Assembly: GCF_000341145.1 (NCBI RefSeq)
Contig: NZ_ANBE01000038.1
Coordinates: 112,842-147,966, forward strand
DNA: 35,125 nt
Origin: Nocardiopsis xinjiangensis YIM 90004
Lineage (GTDB): Bacteria; Actinomycetota; Actinomycetes; Streptosporangiales; Streptosporangiaceae
Reading direction: 5' to 3'
The stretch's first letter is position 1. Every line of letters starts with the position of its first letter. The position numbers were made by a program, and so were the translations under genes. Of this stretch, positions 7,930 through 15,920 are shown in pieces. Under the pieces are notes generated by a model, which had not been told where the DNA came from, searched no databases, and was given only the letters and a program-made list of their open reading frames with translations.

Positions 7930-8895
7930 ATGACCCTCATCTCGCGCATCGCCGCCCTCGCCGGCCGGTGGTTCGCCCTCCTCGTCCTGCTCGCCGGCGC
8001 GGTCGGCCTGTTCCTGCCCGAGCAGACCGCGCCCCTGGCCGAGTACACCTCGGTGTTCCTGGCCGTGATCATGTTCGGTATGGGCCTGACCCTGCGTCCG
8101 GCCGACTTCGGGGTCGTGCTCACCCACCCCAAGGCCGCCCTGACCGGCATTCTGTGCCAGTACACCGTCATGCCGCTGCTGGCGTGGGGCATCGCCCACG
8201 CCCTGGACCTGCCGCCGATGCTGATCGTGGGCATGATTCTGGTGGGTGCGGCGCCCGGCGGGACCGCCTCCAACGTCATCGTCTATCTGGCCCGCGGCGA
8301 CGTGGCCCTGTCGGTGGCCATGACCTCGGTCTCGACCGTGCTCGCGCCGCTGCTCACCCCGCTGCTGGTGCTCGCCCTGGCCGGGCGCACCCTGGAGGTG
8401 CCCGCGGGGGACATGTTCGGCTCGATCCTGCAGGTGGTCCTGGCGCCGGTCCTGGCGGGCCTGGCCCTGCGCACCTTCGCCGACCGCTGGATCACGCCGG
8501 TGCTGCCGGTACTGCCGCTGGTGTCCGTGGGCGGGATCGTCCTCGTGGTCGCCGGCATCGTCGGCGCCAACGCCGAGGACGTGATGGCCACCGGCGCCCT
8601 GGTGGCTCTGGCCGTGGTCCTGCACAACGGGATCGGGTTCGCCCTGGGCTACCTCGTCGGTCGGATCGGCGGGCTCTCCGAAGCCGGGCGCCGCGCGATC
8701 AGCGTCGAGGTGGGGATGCAGAACTCCGGTCTGGCGGCGGCTCTGGCCACCACCTACTTCTCACCTCTGGCGGCGCTGCCCGGCGCCCTCTTCTCGGTCT
8801 GGCACAACGTCTCCGGCGCTCTGGTGGCCAGTTTCTGGGCCCGCCGTGCCCCTGGGGGCGAGGACGCTGTTCCCGCTGAGCAGGAGCAGAACTGA
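7930..8895 (+). CDS. Bile acid:sodium symporter (BASS) family transporter
   Basis: A 321-residue integral membrane protein with about ten hydrophobic segments, matching the BASS/SBF family. Family landmarks are the early VFLAVIMFGMGLTLRPADF, the crossing region LVGAAPGGTASNVIVYLARGDVALSVAMT (the conserved P-G-G-x-x-S-N of the first discontinuous helix), and ISVEVGMQNSGLAAALATTYF (E-x-G-x-Q-N-x-x-L of the second). Both sodium/substrate-binding crossovers are therefore intact. Bacterial members carry organic anions such as pantoate or keto acids rather than bile acids; the substrate here is unknown. I chose the ATG at 7930, which has GGGAAG about seven bases upstream. It is a monocistronic gene followed by the methyltransferase promoter. 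Confidence 0.88.
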   Translation: MTLISRIAALAGRWFALLVLLAGAVGLFLPEQTAPLAEYTSVFLAVIMFGMGLTLRPADFGVVLTHPKAALTGILCQYTVMPLLAWGIAHALDLPPMLIVGMILVGAAPGGTASNVIVYLARGDVALSVAMTSVSTVLAPLLTPLLVLALAGRTLEVPAGDMFGSILQVVLAPVLAGLALRTFADRWITPVLPVLPLVSVGGIVLVVAGIVGANAEDVMATGALVALAVVLHNGIGFALGYLVGRIGGLSEAGRRAISVEVGMQNSGLAAALATTYFSPLAALPGALFSVWHNVSGALVASFWARRAPGGEDAVPAEQEQN

Positions 8896-8926
8896 GCACG
8901 TGGAGCGGTTGTTATGTCCCATCATC

Positions 8927-8954
8927 TTGTTTTTTGTCGCTTTTGTCGTATAAG
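8927..8954 (+). promoter_or_regulatory. Candidate promoter of the methyltransferase gene
   Basis: In an AT-rich patch, TTGTTT (8927-8932) and TATAAG (8949-8954) are separated by 16 bases, close to the sigma-70/HrdB consensus. It lies about 65 bases before the GTG start at 9019 and just after the symporter stop. No experimental support. Confidence 0.45.
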
Positions 8955-9018
8955 AGAGGAGAGTCAGTAACCAGACGCCTGCGAGTCCCCCCGCGCGGCG
9001 ACGACGGAAGGGCCGAGG

Positions 9019-9648
9019 GTGAGTAAACCCCGTCAGATCCTGGACCGCATCTATGCGTTGCAGAACCCCGGCGAGGCCGAGAGCGCCTACGACGAGTGGG
9101 CCGTGAACTACGAGCACGACACCACGCAGGGCATGGGCTACCAGGCGCCCACGAACGCCGCAGACCGCCTCAACCGCCTGCTGCCGGACCAGCCGCGGGC
9201 CGAGGTGCTCGACGCCGGCTGCGGTACCGGCCTGGTCGGCCAGGCGCTCGCCGGGTACGGCTTCGAGGCCGTGGACGGACTCGACCTCTCCACGGCGATG
9301 CTGGATCTCGCGCGGGACAAGGGGGTCTACCGCAGCCTCGACAAGGCCGACATGACCGAGGCCCTGCCCGCGAAGGACGACTCCTACGACGCGGTGATCT
9401 GCGTGGGCACCCTCACCGAGGGACACGTGGGGCCCGAAGCGATCGATGAACTGGTGCGCGTGGCCCGGCCCGGAGCCCCCGTGGTCTTCACCGTCATCGA
9501 CAGCATCTGGGAGCCCCTCGGCTACCAGAGCCGAGTGCGGGGGCTGGCCGACGCAGGCCGCGTACGCCTGGAGGAAGTCGCTGCGGACAGCGTCTACCAC
9601 GTCAAGGAGAACATCACCTGCAACCTGGTCGTGCTCCGCGCCCTCTGA
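9019..9648 (+). CDS. Class I SAM-dependent methyltransferase, Williams-Beuren-type
   Basis: A 209-residue Rossmann-fold methyltransferase. The N-terminus has AYDEWAVNYEHDTTQGMGYQ, the usual lead-in of this small-molecule methyltransferase group. Motif I, VLDAGCGTGLVG, is at about residues 63-74; VDGLDLSTAML follows as the acidic SAM-ribose site, then DDSYDAVICVGTLTEGHV as motif IV and LVRVARPGAPVVFTV as motif V. The substrate is unknown. The start is GTG at 9019 with GGAAGG seven bases before it. It has its own promoter candidate upstream and a clear intrinsic terminator 90 bases downstream, so it is probably monocistronic. Confidence 0.87.
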   Translation: MSKPRQILDRIYALQNPGEAESAYDEWAVNYEHDTTQGMGYQAPTNAADRLNRLLPDQPRAEVLDAGCGTGLVGQALAGYGFEAVDGLDLSTAMLDLARDKGVYRSLDKADMTEALPAKDDSYDAVICVGTLTEGHVGPEAIDELVRVARPGAPVVFTVIDSIWEPLGYQSRVRGLADAGRVRLEEVAADSVYHVKENITCNLVVLRAL

Positions 9649-9739
9649 GGAGCACGGCGGGCGCGCGGGGTCTCCCCTGACCCGCTCGCCCTTTCGAGGT
9701 TTCCCGGAGCGTCCGTGTGCGCCCCGGACGGACGCGATG

Positions 9740-9771
9740 CACCCTCGCCGAGACAGGCGGGGGTGTTTTTT
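9740..9771 (+). terminator. Intrinsic terminator after the methyltransferase gene
   Basis: CACCCTCGCC (9740-9749) pairs over ten bases, with one G-T wobble, with GGCGGGGGTG (9756-9765). The loop is six bases, and six T residues follow at 9766-9771. This is a textbook rho-independent terminator, unusual in such a GC-rich genome. A second small stem CGTCCG/CGGACG lies just upstream at 9710-9730. Confidence 0.85.
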
Positions 9772-10089
9772 CTGCGGGCTCTGTTTCAGAGCACCTACGA
9801 CGGCGCCGGGGCCCGGCCCCTCACGTGGCTGGGCGGGCCTGTCTTCGACGGTGCGGGACGGGCTCCACCCACCCCGTGAACCCGCCAACGGGCCGGGGCC
9901 GGACCCCCACGTAGGCCGGTGCCCCGTTCGCCCGCCATGCCGTCGACGCCGCTTTCCCGAGTTCGGCCAGGTCAGCGCGTTAATCTCGGTCCACGCGCGA
10001 GATGCCGAGGCTCCTTCGGTCCCGGCACGGCACCACCGGAGCGAGGGCATCTGGCCGGTTTTCGGTACACGGGCGGTTCGGGGGCTCCC
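9772..10089. other. Gap before the glycosyltransferase gene
   Basis: No gene recognised. It contains a short perfect palindrome GCTCTG-TTT-CAGAGC at 9778-9792 directly behind the terminator, of unknown meaning. The glycosyltransferase frame is open back to 9919, but those residues show no family similarity. Confidence 0.35.
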
Positions 10090-11790
10090 ATGCGATTGGT
10101 CAAGCGAGGCGTGCGTTATCTGGCCCGGCGCCGGAAGGAGGCCCTCGCCGCCACCGTCGTGGGCGGGACCGGCCTGACCGCCGCCCTTGCCCTCACCGGG
10201 GTACTCACCTGGCCCGCGGCCCTGCTCACCTTCGCCTGGGGCGTGCTCGCCCTCGGCACCGGCCTCGCCCTCGCCCTGCTCCTGCGACTGGACGAACGCA
10301 CCGGCGACGTGCGCCGCGCCGTCTTCGGCGGCGGCTCCCTGCTCACCGCCCAGGGCATGGCCGGCATCGCCGCACGGGCCCAGGACGCACGCACCCGCGC
10401 CGACGCCCTCTACGAGGAGGGCCGCATGCAGGAAGCCATCGACGAACTCGTCCCCTACGCCGCCTTCGAGGACGAGGCCGACCTGGTCCGGCGCCGCATG
10501 ATGAGTGAACGCCGCGCCCTCGGTCCCCTCACCGGCCTGCCCGAACGGGCCGGTGCTGCCTACGAACCCGTTCCCGGGCGGGTCCTGCACCTGGTCTCCA
10601 ACGCGTTGCCCAACAGCCAGGTCGGCTACACCGTGCGCACCCACCGCATCGTCACCGCCCAGCGCGAGGCCGGGCTCGATCCGCACGTGGTGACCTTCCC
10701 CGGCTGGCCCATCAAGGCCCACGGCGACACCGCACCCGTCCGCGAGGTCGAGGGCATCTCCTACCACCGCGTGCGCCCCGGCCAACACATCCGCCCCGGC
10801 CTGCAGGAACGCATCGACGCCGCCGTCACCGACGTCACCGCCCTGGCCCACCGGCTGCGCCCCGCCGTCCTGCACGCCGCCAGCGACCACAAGAACGCCA
10901 CCGTCGCCCTGCACGTGGGCCGCGCACTGGGTATCCCCGTCGTCTACGAAGTCCGCGGTTTCCTCGAGGAGACCTGGCTCTCGGCCGGGGAAGCCGGGTC
11001 CCGGCGCGGCAGCGAACGCCACCACCTCCTCGTCGAACGCGAGACCTCCGTCCTGCGCGAGGCCGACGCCGTCGTCACCCTCGCCCACACCATGCGCGTG
11101 GAGATCTCCCGCCGCGGCGTGGCCCCCGAACGCATCGCCTTGGCACCCAACGCCGTCGACACCGACCTGCTCGAGGCCCGGCCCGACGGGGAGGCCTTCC
11201 GCGCCGAACACGGCATCGACCCGGACACACTCGTCATCGGCTCGGTCTCCACCCTCACCCACTACGAGGGTTTCGACACGCTCGTGGAGGCCGCCGCCCA
11301 CCTGCACGCGCAGGGCCGGCCGATCCGGGTCCTGCTCGTGGGAGACGGGGCCGCCCGTCGCGAACTGCACGACCAGGTCCGACGCCTGGGCCTGGAGAAG
11401 GTCTGCCTGCTGCCCGGCAGGGTCGGCCCCGAGGAGGCGCTGCGCGCCCAGGCCGCCCTGGACGTGATGGTCGTGCCCCGCCTGGACCGCCGTGTGTGCC
11501 GCCTGGTGACCCCGCTCAAACCCGTCGAGGCCATGGCGCTGGGCACCCCCGTCGTGGCCAGTGACCTTCCTGCCCTGCGCGAGCTCCTCGACGACGGACG
11601 CGCCGGAACCCTGGTGCCGGCCGAGGACCCCGCCGCGCTCGCCGAGGCCGTGGCCGTGCTCGCGGAGGACCCCGAGTTGCGCCGGCAGCAGACCAAGGCC
11701 GCCCGGGAACAGGTTCTGGCCACCCGTACCTGGGCGCGCAACGCCGAGGCCTACCGCGACCTGTACGAACAGCTCGGTGTGGGGTCCTGA
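10090..11790 (+). CDS. Membrane-anchored GT4-family glycosyltransferase
   Basis: A 566-residue protein. Two hydrophobic segments at about residues 19-60 (ATVVGGTGLTAALALTGVL and the next stretch) should anchor it in the membrane, followed by a helical TPR-like stretch (LYEEGRMQEAIDELVPYA). The rest is a GT-B glycosyltransferase. The N-terminal domain has SNALPNSQVGYTVRTH, and the C-terminal family-4 domain has GSVSTLTHYEGFDTLVEAA, VLLVGDGAARREL and the E-x7-E nucleotide-sugar motif region KPVEAMALGTPVVASDLPALREL. It probably transfers a sugar to a cell-surface glycan or glycolipid; donor and acceptor are unknown. I took the ATG at 10090 because the membrane anchor starts just after it and GGGGG lies six bases upstream. 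No sugar-polymer genes flank it. Confidence 0.87.
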   Translation: MRLVKRGVRYLARRRKEALAATVVGGTGLTAALALTGVLTWPAALLTFAWGVLALGTGLALALLLRLDERTGDVRRAVFGGGSLLTAQGMAGIAARAQDARTRADALYEEGRMQEAIDELVPYAAFEDEADLVRRRMMSERRALGPLTGLPERAGAAYEPVPGRVLHLVSNALPNSQVGYTVRTHRIVTAQREAGLDPHVVTFPGWPIKAHGDTAPVREVEGISYHRVRPGQHIRPGLQERIDAAVTDVTALAHRLRPAVLHAASDHKNATVALHVGRALGIPVVYEVRGFLEETWLSAGEAGSRRGSERHHLLVERETSVLREADAVVTLAHTMRVEISRRGVAPERIALAPNAVDTDLLEARPDGEAFRAEHGIDPDTLVIGSVSTLTHYEGFDTLVEAAAHLHAQGRPIRVLLVGDGAARRELHDQVRRLGLEKVCLLPGRVGPEEALRAQAALDVMVVPRLDRRVCRLVTPLKPVEAMALGTPVVASDLPALRELLDDGRAGTLVPAEDPAALAEAVAVLAEDPELRRQQTKAAREQVLATRTWARNAEAYRDLYEQLGVGS

Positions 11791-11883
11791 GTCGCGGGAG
11801 CGGGGCCGTGCTCACCGTCGCTCGTGCTCCAGGTCGGCGGTGGCGCGCCCGTCCTACGCCACGCACTCGACCACGCGGCGCTC

Positions 11884-11997
11884 GAGCCAGTGTCCGGCAT
11901 CACCGCCCGCCTCGGTTTTCTCGACACCGGAAATTTCGTCAAGTACTGCACCCAACGCACCGGCAGCACGCCAACGGCATTCCGGAACCGGTTCCGG
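11884..11997 (+). pseudogene. Relic of an AraC-family regulator (C-terminal helix-turn-helix)
   Basis: The plus frame reads PVSGITARLGFLDTGNFVKY and then CTQRTGSTPTAFRNRFR. This is the second helix-turn-helix of AraC/XylS regulators (pattern: I..IA.r.GF.d.s.F.r.F.r..G.sP..yR..f). The first HTH and the effector domain are missing, and upstream sequence shows no matching frame. The piece sits just behind the glycosyltransferase gene and is best read as the remains of a deleted gene. Confidence 0.65.
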
Positions 11998-12619
11998 ACC
12001 GACCCCTCCGGGGGATCGGTCTGTGCACGCGGTATTGAGGGTGGGGCACCCGAGCCGGTTCCGAGAAATGATCCGATACGGTCGGAGTAGAATTCGTTCC
12101 TATTTACGGTAGGGGTGGAATTCGGGATCATTGTCTGATGTGTACGGGATCGCCCTTCTGGCGAATGCGAGAGTTCGGGGATCCCACGCGATGGCCGAGC
12201 CGGGCCAAGCCCTTGATCTTGGACGGACGTACCGGCCACGTACGCCGCCGGCGCACTGCCGGTACGGATCGGTTCAGCGAGGCACCCGACCATCGCAGCC
12301 CTGAGGACAGGACCGGAGAAACCCCGGGCGGGCCAAGGTCCTGAGGCCCTCCTTCCGGCGAACCTCGGGCCTCTCCGGTTAGCCTTGGTGACCGTGCGTG
12401 AGTCCTGGTCAGGTGGCGCGGCTGCGTTCGGGGCAGGCCGTGGGCGCGCAGCCGATCGGTGCTCACCACGGCGCGGTCCAGGTGGTCGGTCCCGGCCTGG
12501 TGTGCCGGGGCCAAAGCCTGCTCCAGAGCCGGTTCGGTCACCGTGTGTGAGCAATGTCCCCTGGAAAGGCCCACCAATCGGTTGGTGCACTAAAATCGTT
12601 CAAGGCAGAAGACACAAAT
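11998..12619. other. Gap between the AraC relic and the SorC regulator
   Basis: No convincing gene. A spaced inverted repeat AATGATCC (12067-12074) / GGATCATT (12125-12132) brackets an AT-richer stretch that also has GAATTC at both ends, which might be a transposition scar or operator. A minus-strand frame of 149 codons (12128-12577) starts at a TTG without ribosome site and shows no family motif. A 7-bp stem GAGGCCC/GGGCCTC lies near 12341-12371. Confidence 0.35.
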
Positions 12620-12650
12620 GTTCATGGTTTCATCTAAACTGTCATGGAAC
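12620..12650 (+). promoter_or_regulatory. Dyad-symmetric element in the SorC gene promoter region
   Basis: In a low-GC stretch 76-106 bases before the SorC start, GTTCATG and CATGGAAC flank a tight inner dyad GTTT-catct-AAAC (12627-12639). TAAACT at 12635-12640 could be a -10 box, but I see no matching -35. The outer arms have the order GTTC...GAAC, opposite to the GAAC...GTTC sites in the tetritol promoter region, so it is not plainly the same operator. Autoregulation is plausible but unproven. Confidence 0.4.
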
Positions 12651-12725
12651 GTTCGCCGATGATGAGGAGACCTCCGTGTCAGCACATCGATTCGGGCATC
12701 GACAACGAGTGGGAGGCCACTGATA

Positions 12726-13673
12726 TTGGATGCTCTCACCGGAACCGGAACCGACACGGATCCAGAACGCCTCTATCGTGCTGCGCAGTTGTATTACGAG
12801 CAAGGCGCAACCCAGGCAGAGGTGGCCGAACAGCTGCGTGTTTCGAGGCCTTCGGTCAGCCGAATGTTGGCGGAGGCGCGGGCCAGCGGACTTGTCGAGA
12901 TCACCGTTCACCGCCCCGATTCCAACAGCACCCAGGATTTGAGCCTACGGTTGCGCGAGGCCTTGGGGCTCGACGCCGTTCATATCGCCCCCGGGGACCA
13001 GTCTTCCCGGGTGGGCCCGGGGTTGGGACCTTTGGCCGGCCACGCCCTGAGCGGTGTGGGCCTGGGGCCCGGTGATGTTCTGCTCATCGCCTCCGGAGTG
13101 ACCACCTATGCCTTGGCCCAACACTGTATGGGCGATTACTCCGGTGTCATCGTCGCGCCCACGGTCGGTGGGCAAGCCGAGCCGGACCCCTGGCACCAGA
13201 CCAACGAGGTCGTCCGGATGTTCACGTCTACTTCGGGGGGCTACCCGCATTACCTCTTCGCCCCCTCGCTGCCCTCGCCGGCTCTGTTGACCGCTTTGCA
13301 GGACGACCCGGGTTTCCAACAGATCGTGCAGGACTGGCGGTCAGCGAAAGCCGCCCTCGTCGGCGTCGGGGCTCCCGCCCTCTCTCGGGAATCCATCTCT
13401 CGCGCTGTGCCTCGTGATCACCCCAATTTGGCCAAATCGGTAGGAGACGTCTGCCTCGCCTTCTACGATCGGGAAGGTGCCGAGGTCACCTTTCCGGGAA
13501 ACGAGCGTATGGTCCGGGTGCCCGGCGACGTGCTGCGCGCCGTGCCGCACCGCATAGCCGTGGCTGTGGGACAGCAGAAAACCCTGAGTATCGTTGTCGC
13601 CGCGCGGTCGGGGTGGCTGAATCAGTTGGTGACGGATGAGTCCACCGCCCGAGCGATCGAGCAAAGAATCTGA
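12726..13673 (+). CDS. SorC-family sugar-binding transcriptional regulator
   Basis: A 315-residue regulator. The N-terminal helix-turn-helix at about residues 16-60 reads RAAQLYYEQGATQAEVAEQL followed by VSRPSVSRMLAEARASGLV, the classic SorC/DeoR-like DNA-binding domain. The remaining 250 residues are the sugar-phosphate-binding domain, with GPLAGHAL, VLLIASGVTTYALAQH, VGVGAPAL and GDVCLAFYDREG. Members usually respond to a phosphorylated sugar. Its stop faces the tetritol transporter operon, whose last gene converges on it, so the natural effector candidate is a tetrulose phosphate (inference). The start is TTG at 12726, supported by GGGAGG nine bases upstream; no ATG or GTG is better placed. 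Confidence 0.9.
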   Translation: MDALTGTGTDTDPERLYRAAQLYYEQGATQAEVAEQLRVSRPSVSRMLAEARASGLVEITVHRPDSNSTQDLSLRLREALGLDAVHIAPGDQSSRVGPGLGPLAGHALSGVGLGPGDVLLIASGVTTYALAQHCMGDYSGVIVAPTVGGQAEPDPWHQTNEVVRMFTSTSGGYPHYLFAPSLPSPALLTALQDDPGFQQIVQDWRSAKAALVGVGAPALSRESISRAVPRDHPNLAKSVGDVCLAFYDREGAEVTFPGNERMVRVPGDVLRAVPHRIAVAVGQQKTLSIVVAARSGWLNQLVTDESTARAIEQRI

Positions 13674-13702
13674 CCGCCGCTCGCCCATGGCGCACAAGCC
13701 GA

Positions 13703-13736
13703 CCGCCCTCCCGTTGATGGCCTAACGGGAGGGCGG
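13703..13736. terminator. Bidirectional terminator between SorC gene and tetritol transporter operon
   Basis: CCGCCCTCCCGTT (13703-13715) and AACGGGAGGGCGG (13724-13736) form a perfect 13-bp stem with an eight-base loop. It stands between two convergent genes and can serve both strands. The downstream T-content is low (CTTTGTT on the plus side). Confidence 0.8.
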
Positions 13737-13786
13737 CGTGCTTTGTTGGGGTGCGTCCGAGGCCGCGGCTACGGCAGATCCTCGGT

Positions 13787-14749
13787 TCAGTCCTCGAGAA
13801 CGAAGTCCTGAAGATCCTCGGCGTTCTCTTCGGTGATCAGGATGCAGTCCAACGCAACCTTCTCCTCCTCCACCGATGACTCCCCGGTACGGATGACCTC
13901 GTCGAGAACCTCCAGGGATTGAGTCGTGGCCTCGTCGATGGGCTGGAGGACCGAAGCGACCAGCTTTCCGTCCGCGACGGCCTCAGCGGCATCGTTGCTT
14001 CCGTCGAAGCCCAGAACCTCCACCTCATCGAGGCGCCCCGCCTCGTCGAGAGCGTTGACCGCGCCCAGCGCCATCTCGTCGTTTCCGGAGATCACGCCGT
14101 CGATGTCCGGGTTACGGGAGAGCAGCTGCTCCATGGCGGTCTGGCCCTCCTGGCGGTCCCAGTTGGCGATCTCCTCGCCGACCTTTTCCATGTCCGGGTA
14201 TTGGGAGAGCACGCTCTCATAGCCCTCGGACCGGACCGGTGCGTTGTTGTCGCTCGGCTCACCGATCAGTTCGACATAGGTACCTTCGTAGCCCATGGCC
14301 TCGGCCCATACCTCGGCACCCGCGGCCGCACCCTGCGCGTTGTCCGAGATGAACTGGGCTTCCGCCAGACCGGTTTCCGAGATCTCGGCGTTGACGAGGG
14401 AGACCGGGATGTCGGCGTCGACGGCCTGTTCCACGATCGCAATGCTCTCGTCCGCACCGGCGGGGTCGAGAAGGATGCCGTCGACGTCGTTGTTGATGGC
14501 GGTTTCCATCAGCCGGGTCTGCTCGTCGGGGTCGTTCTCGTGAGCGCCGACGCTGTATTCGTATCCGAGCTCTTCGGCCAGCTCTTCTGCCCGGCTCACC
14601 TCGGCTGCCCAATAGGGGTTCGCGGGGTCAACGGTGATGATGGCGATCTCGCCACCGCCCTCACCCTCTCCGCCGGCGTCCCCGCAGGAAGTTAAGCTCA
14701 CGCTGACGATTGCGGTGGTCGCGATCGCTGCCATCGATTTGAGTTTCAT
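13787..14749 (-). CDS. Tetritol ABC transporter substrate-binding lipoprotein (RbsB-like)
   Basis: A 320-residue periplasmic-binding-protein type 1 family lipoprotein. The signal peptide ends in the lipobox LTSC, with Cys22 as the lipid anchor. The mature part begins with an acidic Gly-rich linker and then IAIITVDPANPYWAAEVSRA, the ribose-binding-protein opening. Later hallmarks are NNDVDGILLDPAGAD, DIPVSLVNAEIS, ISGNDEMALGAVNAL and VLGFDGSNDAAEAV. It would capture the substrate outside the membrane and hand it to the permease. Erythritol/threitol is inferred from the operon; sequence alone only says sugar or polyol. It is the last gene of the operon, 40 bases behind the permease, with GAGGA six bases before the ATG. 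The protein is strongly acidic. Confidence 0.9.
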   Translation of the reverse strand: MKLKSMAAIATTAIVSVSLTSCGDAGGEGEGGGEIAIITVDPANPYWAAEVSRAEELAEELGYEYSVGAHENDPDEQTRLMETAINNDVDGILLDPAGADESIAIVEQAVDADIPVSLVNAEISETGLAEAQFISDNAQGAAAGAEVWAEAMGYEGTYVELIGEPSDNNAPVRSEGYESVLSQYPDMEKVGEEIANWDRQEGQTAMEQLLSRNPDIDGVISGNDEMALGAVNALDEAGRLDEVEVLGFDGSNDAAEAVADGKLVASVLQPIDEATTQSLEVLDEVIRTGESSVEEEKVALDCILITEENAEDLQDFVLED

Positions 14750-14789
14750 GGTTTTCCTCTTTTTTCATTTCTTGCGACGGGGGTAATCG

Positions 14790-15920
14790 TCATGTCTGTT
14801 CTGGGGGCGGGCCTTCATGGCCTCCGGGGCCGACGGGGACCTTTCCTGATTCGCGTCTGGCTTCGGCGACAGCACGAGCCTGTGCCTGTCGGCGCTGCAG
14901 AATCTGCTGAATCTGGTCGACGGCGACAGCCAGGATGATGACCGCACCGGTGATGACCGTCTGCCAGAAGGGGGAGACACCGACGATCACGAGTCCGTTG
15001 GTCAAGAAACCGATGACGAAGGCGCCGATAATGGTGCCGCGCACCGTTCCCCGGCCGCCTGAGAGGGCCGCGCCGCCGATGACCACTGCCGCGATGGCGT
15101 TCAGCTCGTAGAACTCTCCGAGGTCCGCCGTCGACGAACGGATGTTCGCGATCTGCAGCATCCCGACGATCCCCGCGCACAGTCCGGTGAGCACGTACAC
15201 CCTGGTCTTGACCTGGTTGACGGGCACGCCGGAGAGCGCTGCGGCACGCTCGTTGCTTCCGATGGCGTACAGCCAGCGCCCGAAGGGGGTGCGTGTCAGA
15301 ATGATGGAGAAGGCGATCGCCACCGCGACCATCACCCACGCGGAGATCGGTACCCCGAGAGGGCTGCTGGCGAAGACCTCGAAGAAGCCCGTATTGCCCA
15401 GTTCCTCTTGGCCCCGGAGTTCATTGGTGATGTTGGTGCCGTCGAGCAGGACCTGGGTCAGGCCTCTGCCGACGTACAACATACCCAGCGTGACGATGAA
15501 TGGAGCAAGGTTCAGCCGGGCGATCAACAAGCCGTTGACCCAGCCGACGAGCATCCCGACGGCCACGGCGATCACGACGATCACCCAGATCGACGGATAC
15601 ATGACCGCATCGGTGAGGGGTAGGTGGAGCCCCTGGAACAGGGTGCCGGCCACGGCACCGGTGAGCCCGACCGTGGAACCGACGGAAAGGTCGATGCCCG
15701 AGTGCAGGATCACCATCAGCATCCCGAGGGCGATGATGGCGTTGAACGCGACGTCTTTGGCGACCGTCACGAGGTTGCCGACCGAGAGGTAGGTGTCGCT
15801 CATCGACGCGAAGATCACGATGATGATCGCCAGCGCAACCAGAGCGCGGGCCTCGATGAAGAAGGCGCCGAGGTTGATCTTGGAGCCCGATGATTTTTCC
15901 TGCGTGGCCGCGGCGCTCAT
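14790..15920 (-). CDS. Tetritol ABC transporter permease (RbsC-like)
   Basis: A 376-residue inner-membrane permease of the ribose/xylose (BPD_transp_2) family, with 8-10 hydrophobic segments. Typical pieces are ALGMLMVILHSGIDLSVGST, LNLAPFIVTLGMLYVGRGL, YELNAIAAVVIGGAALSGGRG and TIIGAFVIGFLTNGLVIVGV. The EAA-like loop lies around IGGAALSGGRGTV. It forms the membrane channel, probably as a homodimer, with the ATPase encoded just upstream; its ATG overlaps that gene's stop as ATGA. The C-terminal tail (about 40 residues, Gln/Arg/Pro-rich) is cytoplasmic. Confidence 0.92.
   Translation of the reverse strand: MSAAATQEKSSGSKINLGAFFIEARALVALAIIIVIFASMSDTYLSVGNLVTVAKDVAFNAIIALGMLMVILHSGIDLSVGSTVGLTGAVAGTLFQGLHLPLTDAVMYPSIWVIVVIAVAVGMLVGWVNGLLIARLNLAPFIVTLGMLYVGRGLTQVLLDGTNITNELRGQEELGNTGFFEVFASSPLGVPISAWVMVAVAIAFSIILTRTPFGRWLYAIGSNERAAALSGVPVNQVKTRVYVLTGLCAGIVGMLQIANIRSSTADLGEFYELNAIAAVVIGGAALSGGRGTVRGTIIGAFVIGFLTNGLVIVGVSPFWQTVITGAVIILAVAVDQIQQILQRRQAQARAVAEARRESGKVPVGPGGHEGPPPEQT

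Noticed and set aside
8761..11370. Very long minus-strand open frame opposite the methyltransferase and glycosyltransferase genes
   Set aside because: Composition shadow of GC-rich plus-strand genes; repetitive Gly/Val/Asp/Ala content, no motifs, and it runs through a terminator and a promoter region.
12128..12577. 149-codon minus-strand frame upstream of the SorC gene
   Set aside because: Starts at TTG with no ribosome site, has no recognisable motif, and its residue content resembles random GC-rich translation.
12620..12650. SorC promoter dyad as a third copy of the tetritol operator
   Set aside because: Arms are GTTC...GAAC with different spacing and inner sequence, so it does not fit GAAC-N3-TGT-N5-ACA-N3-GTTC; kept only as a separate candidate.
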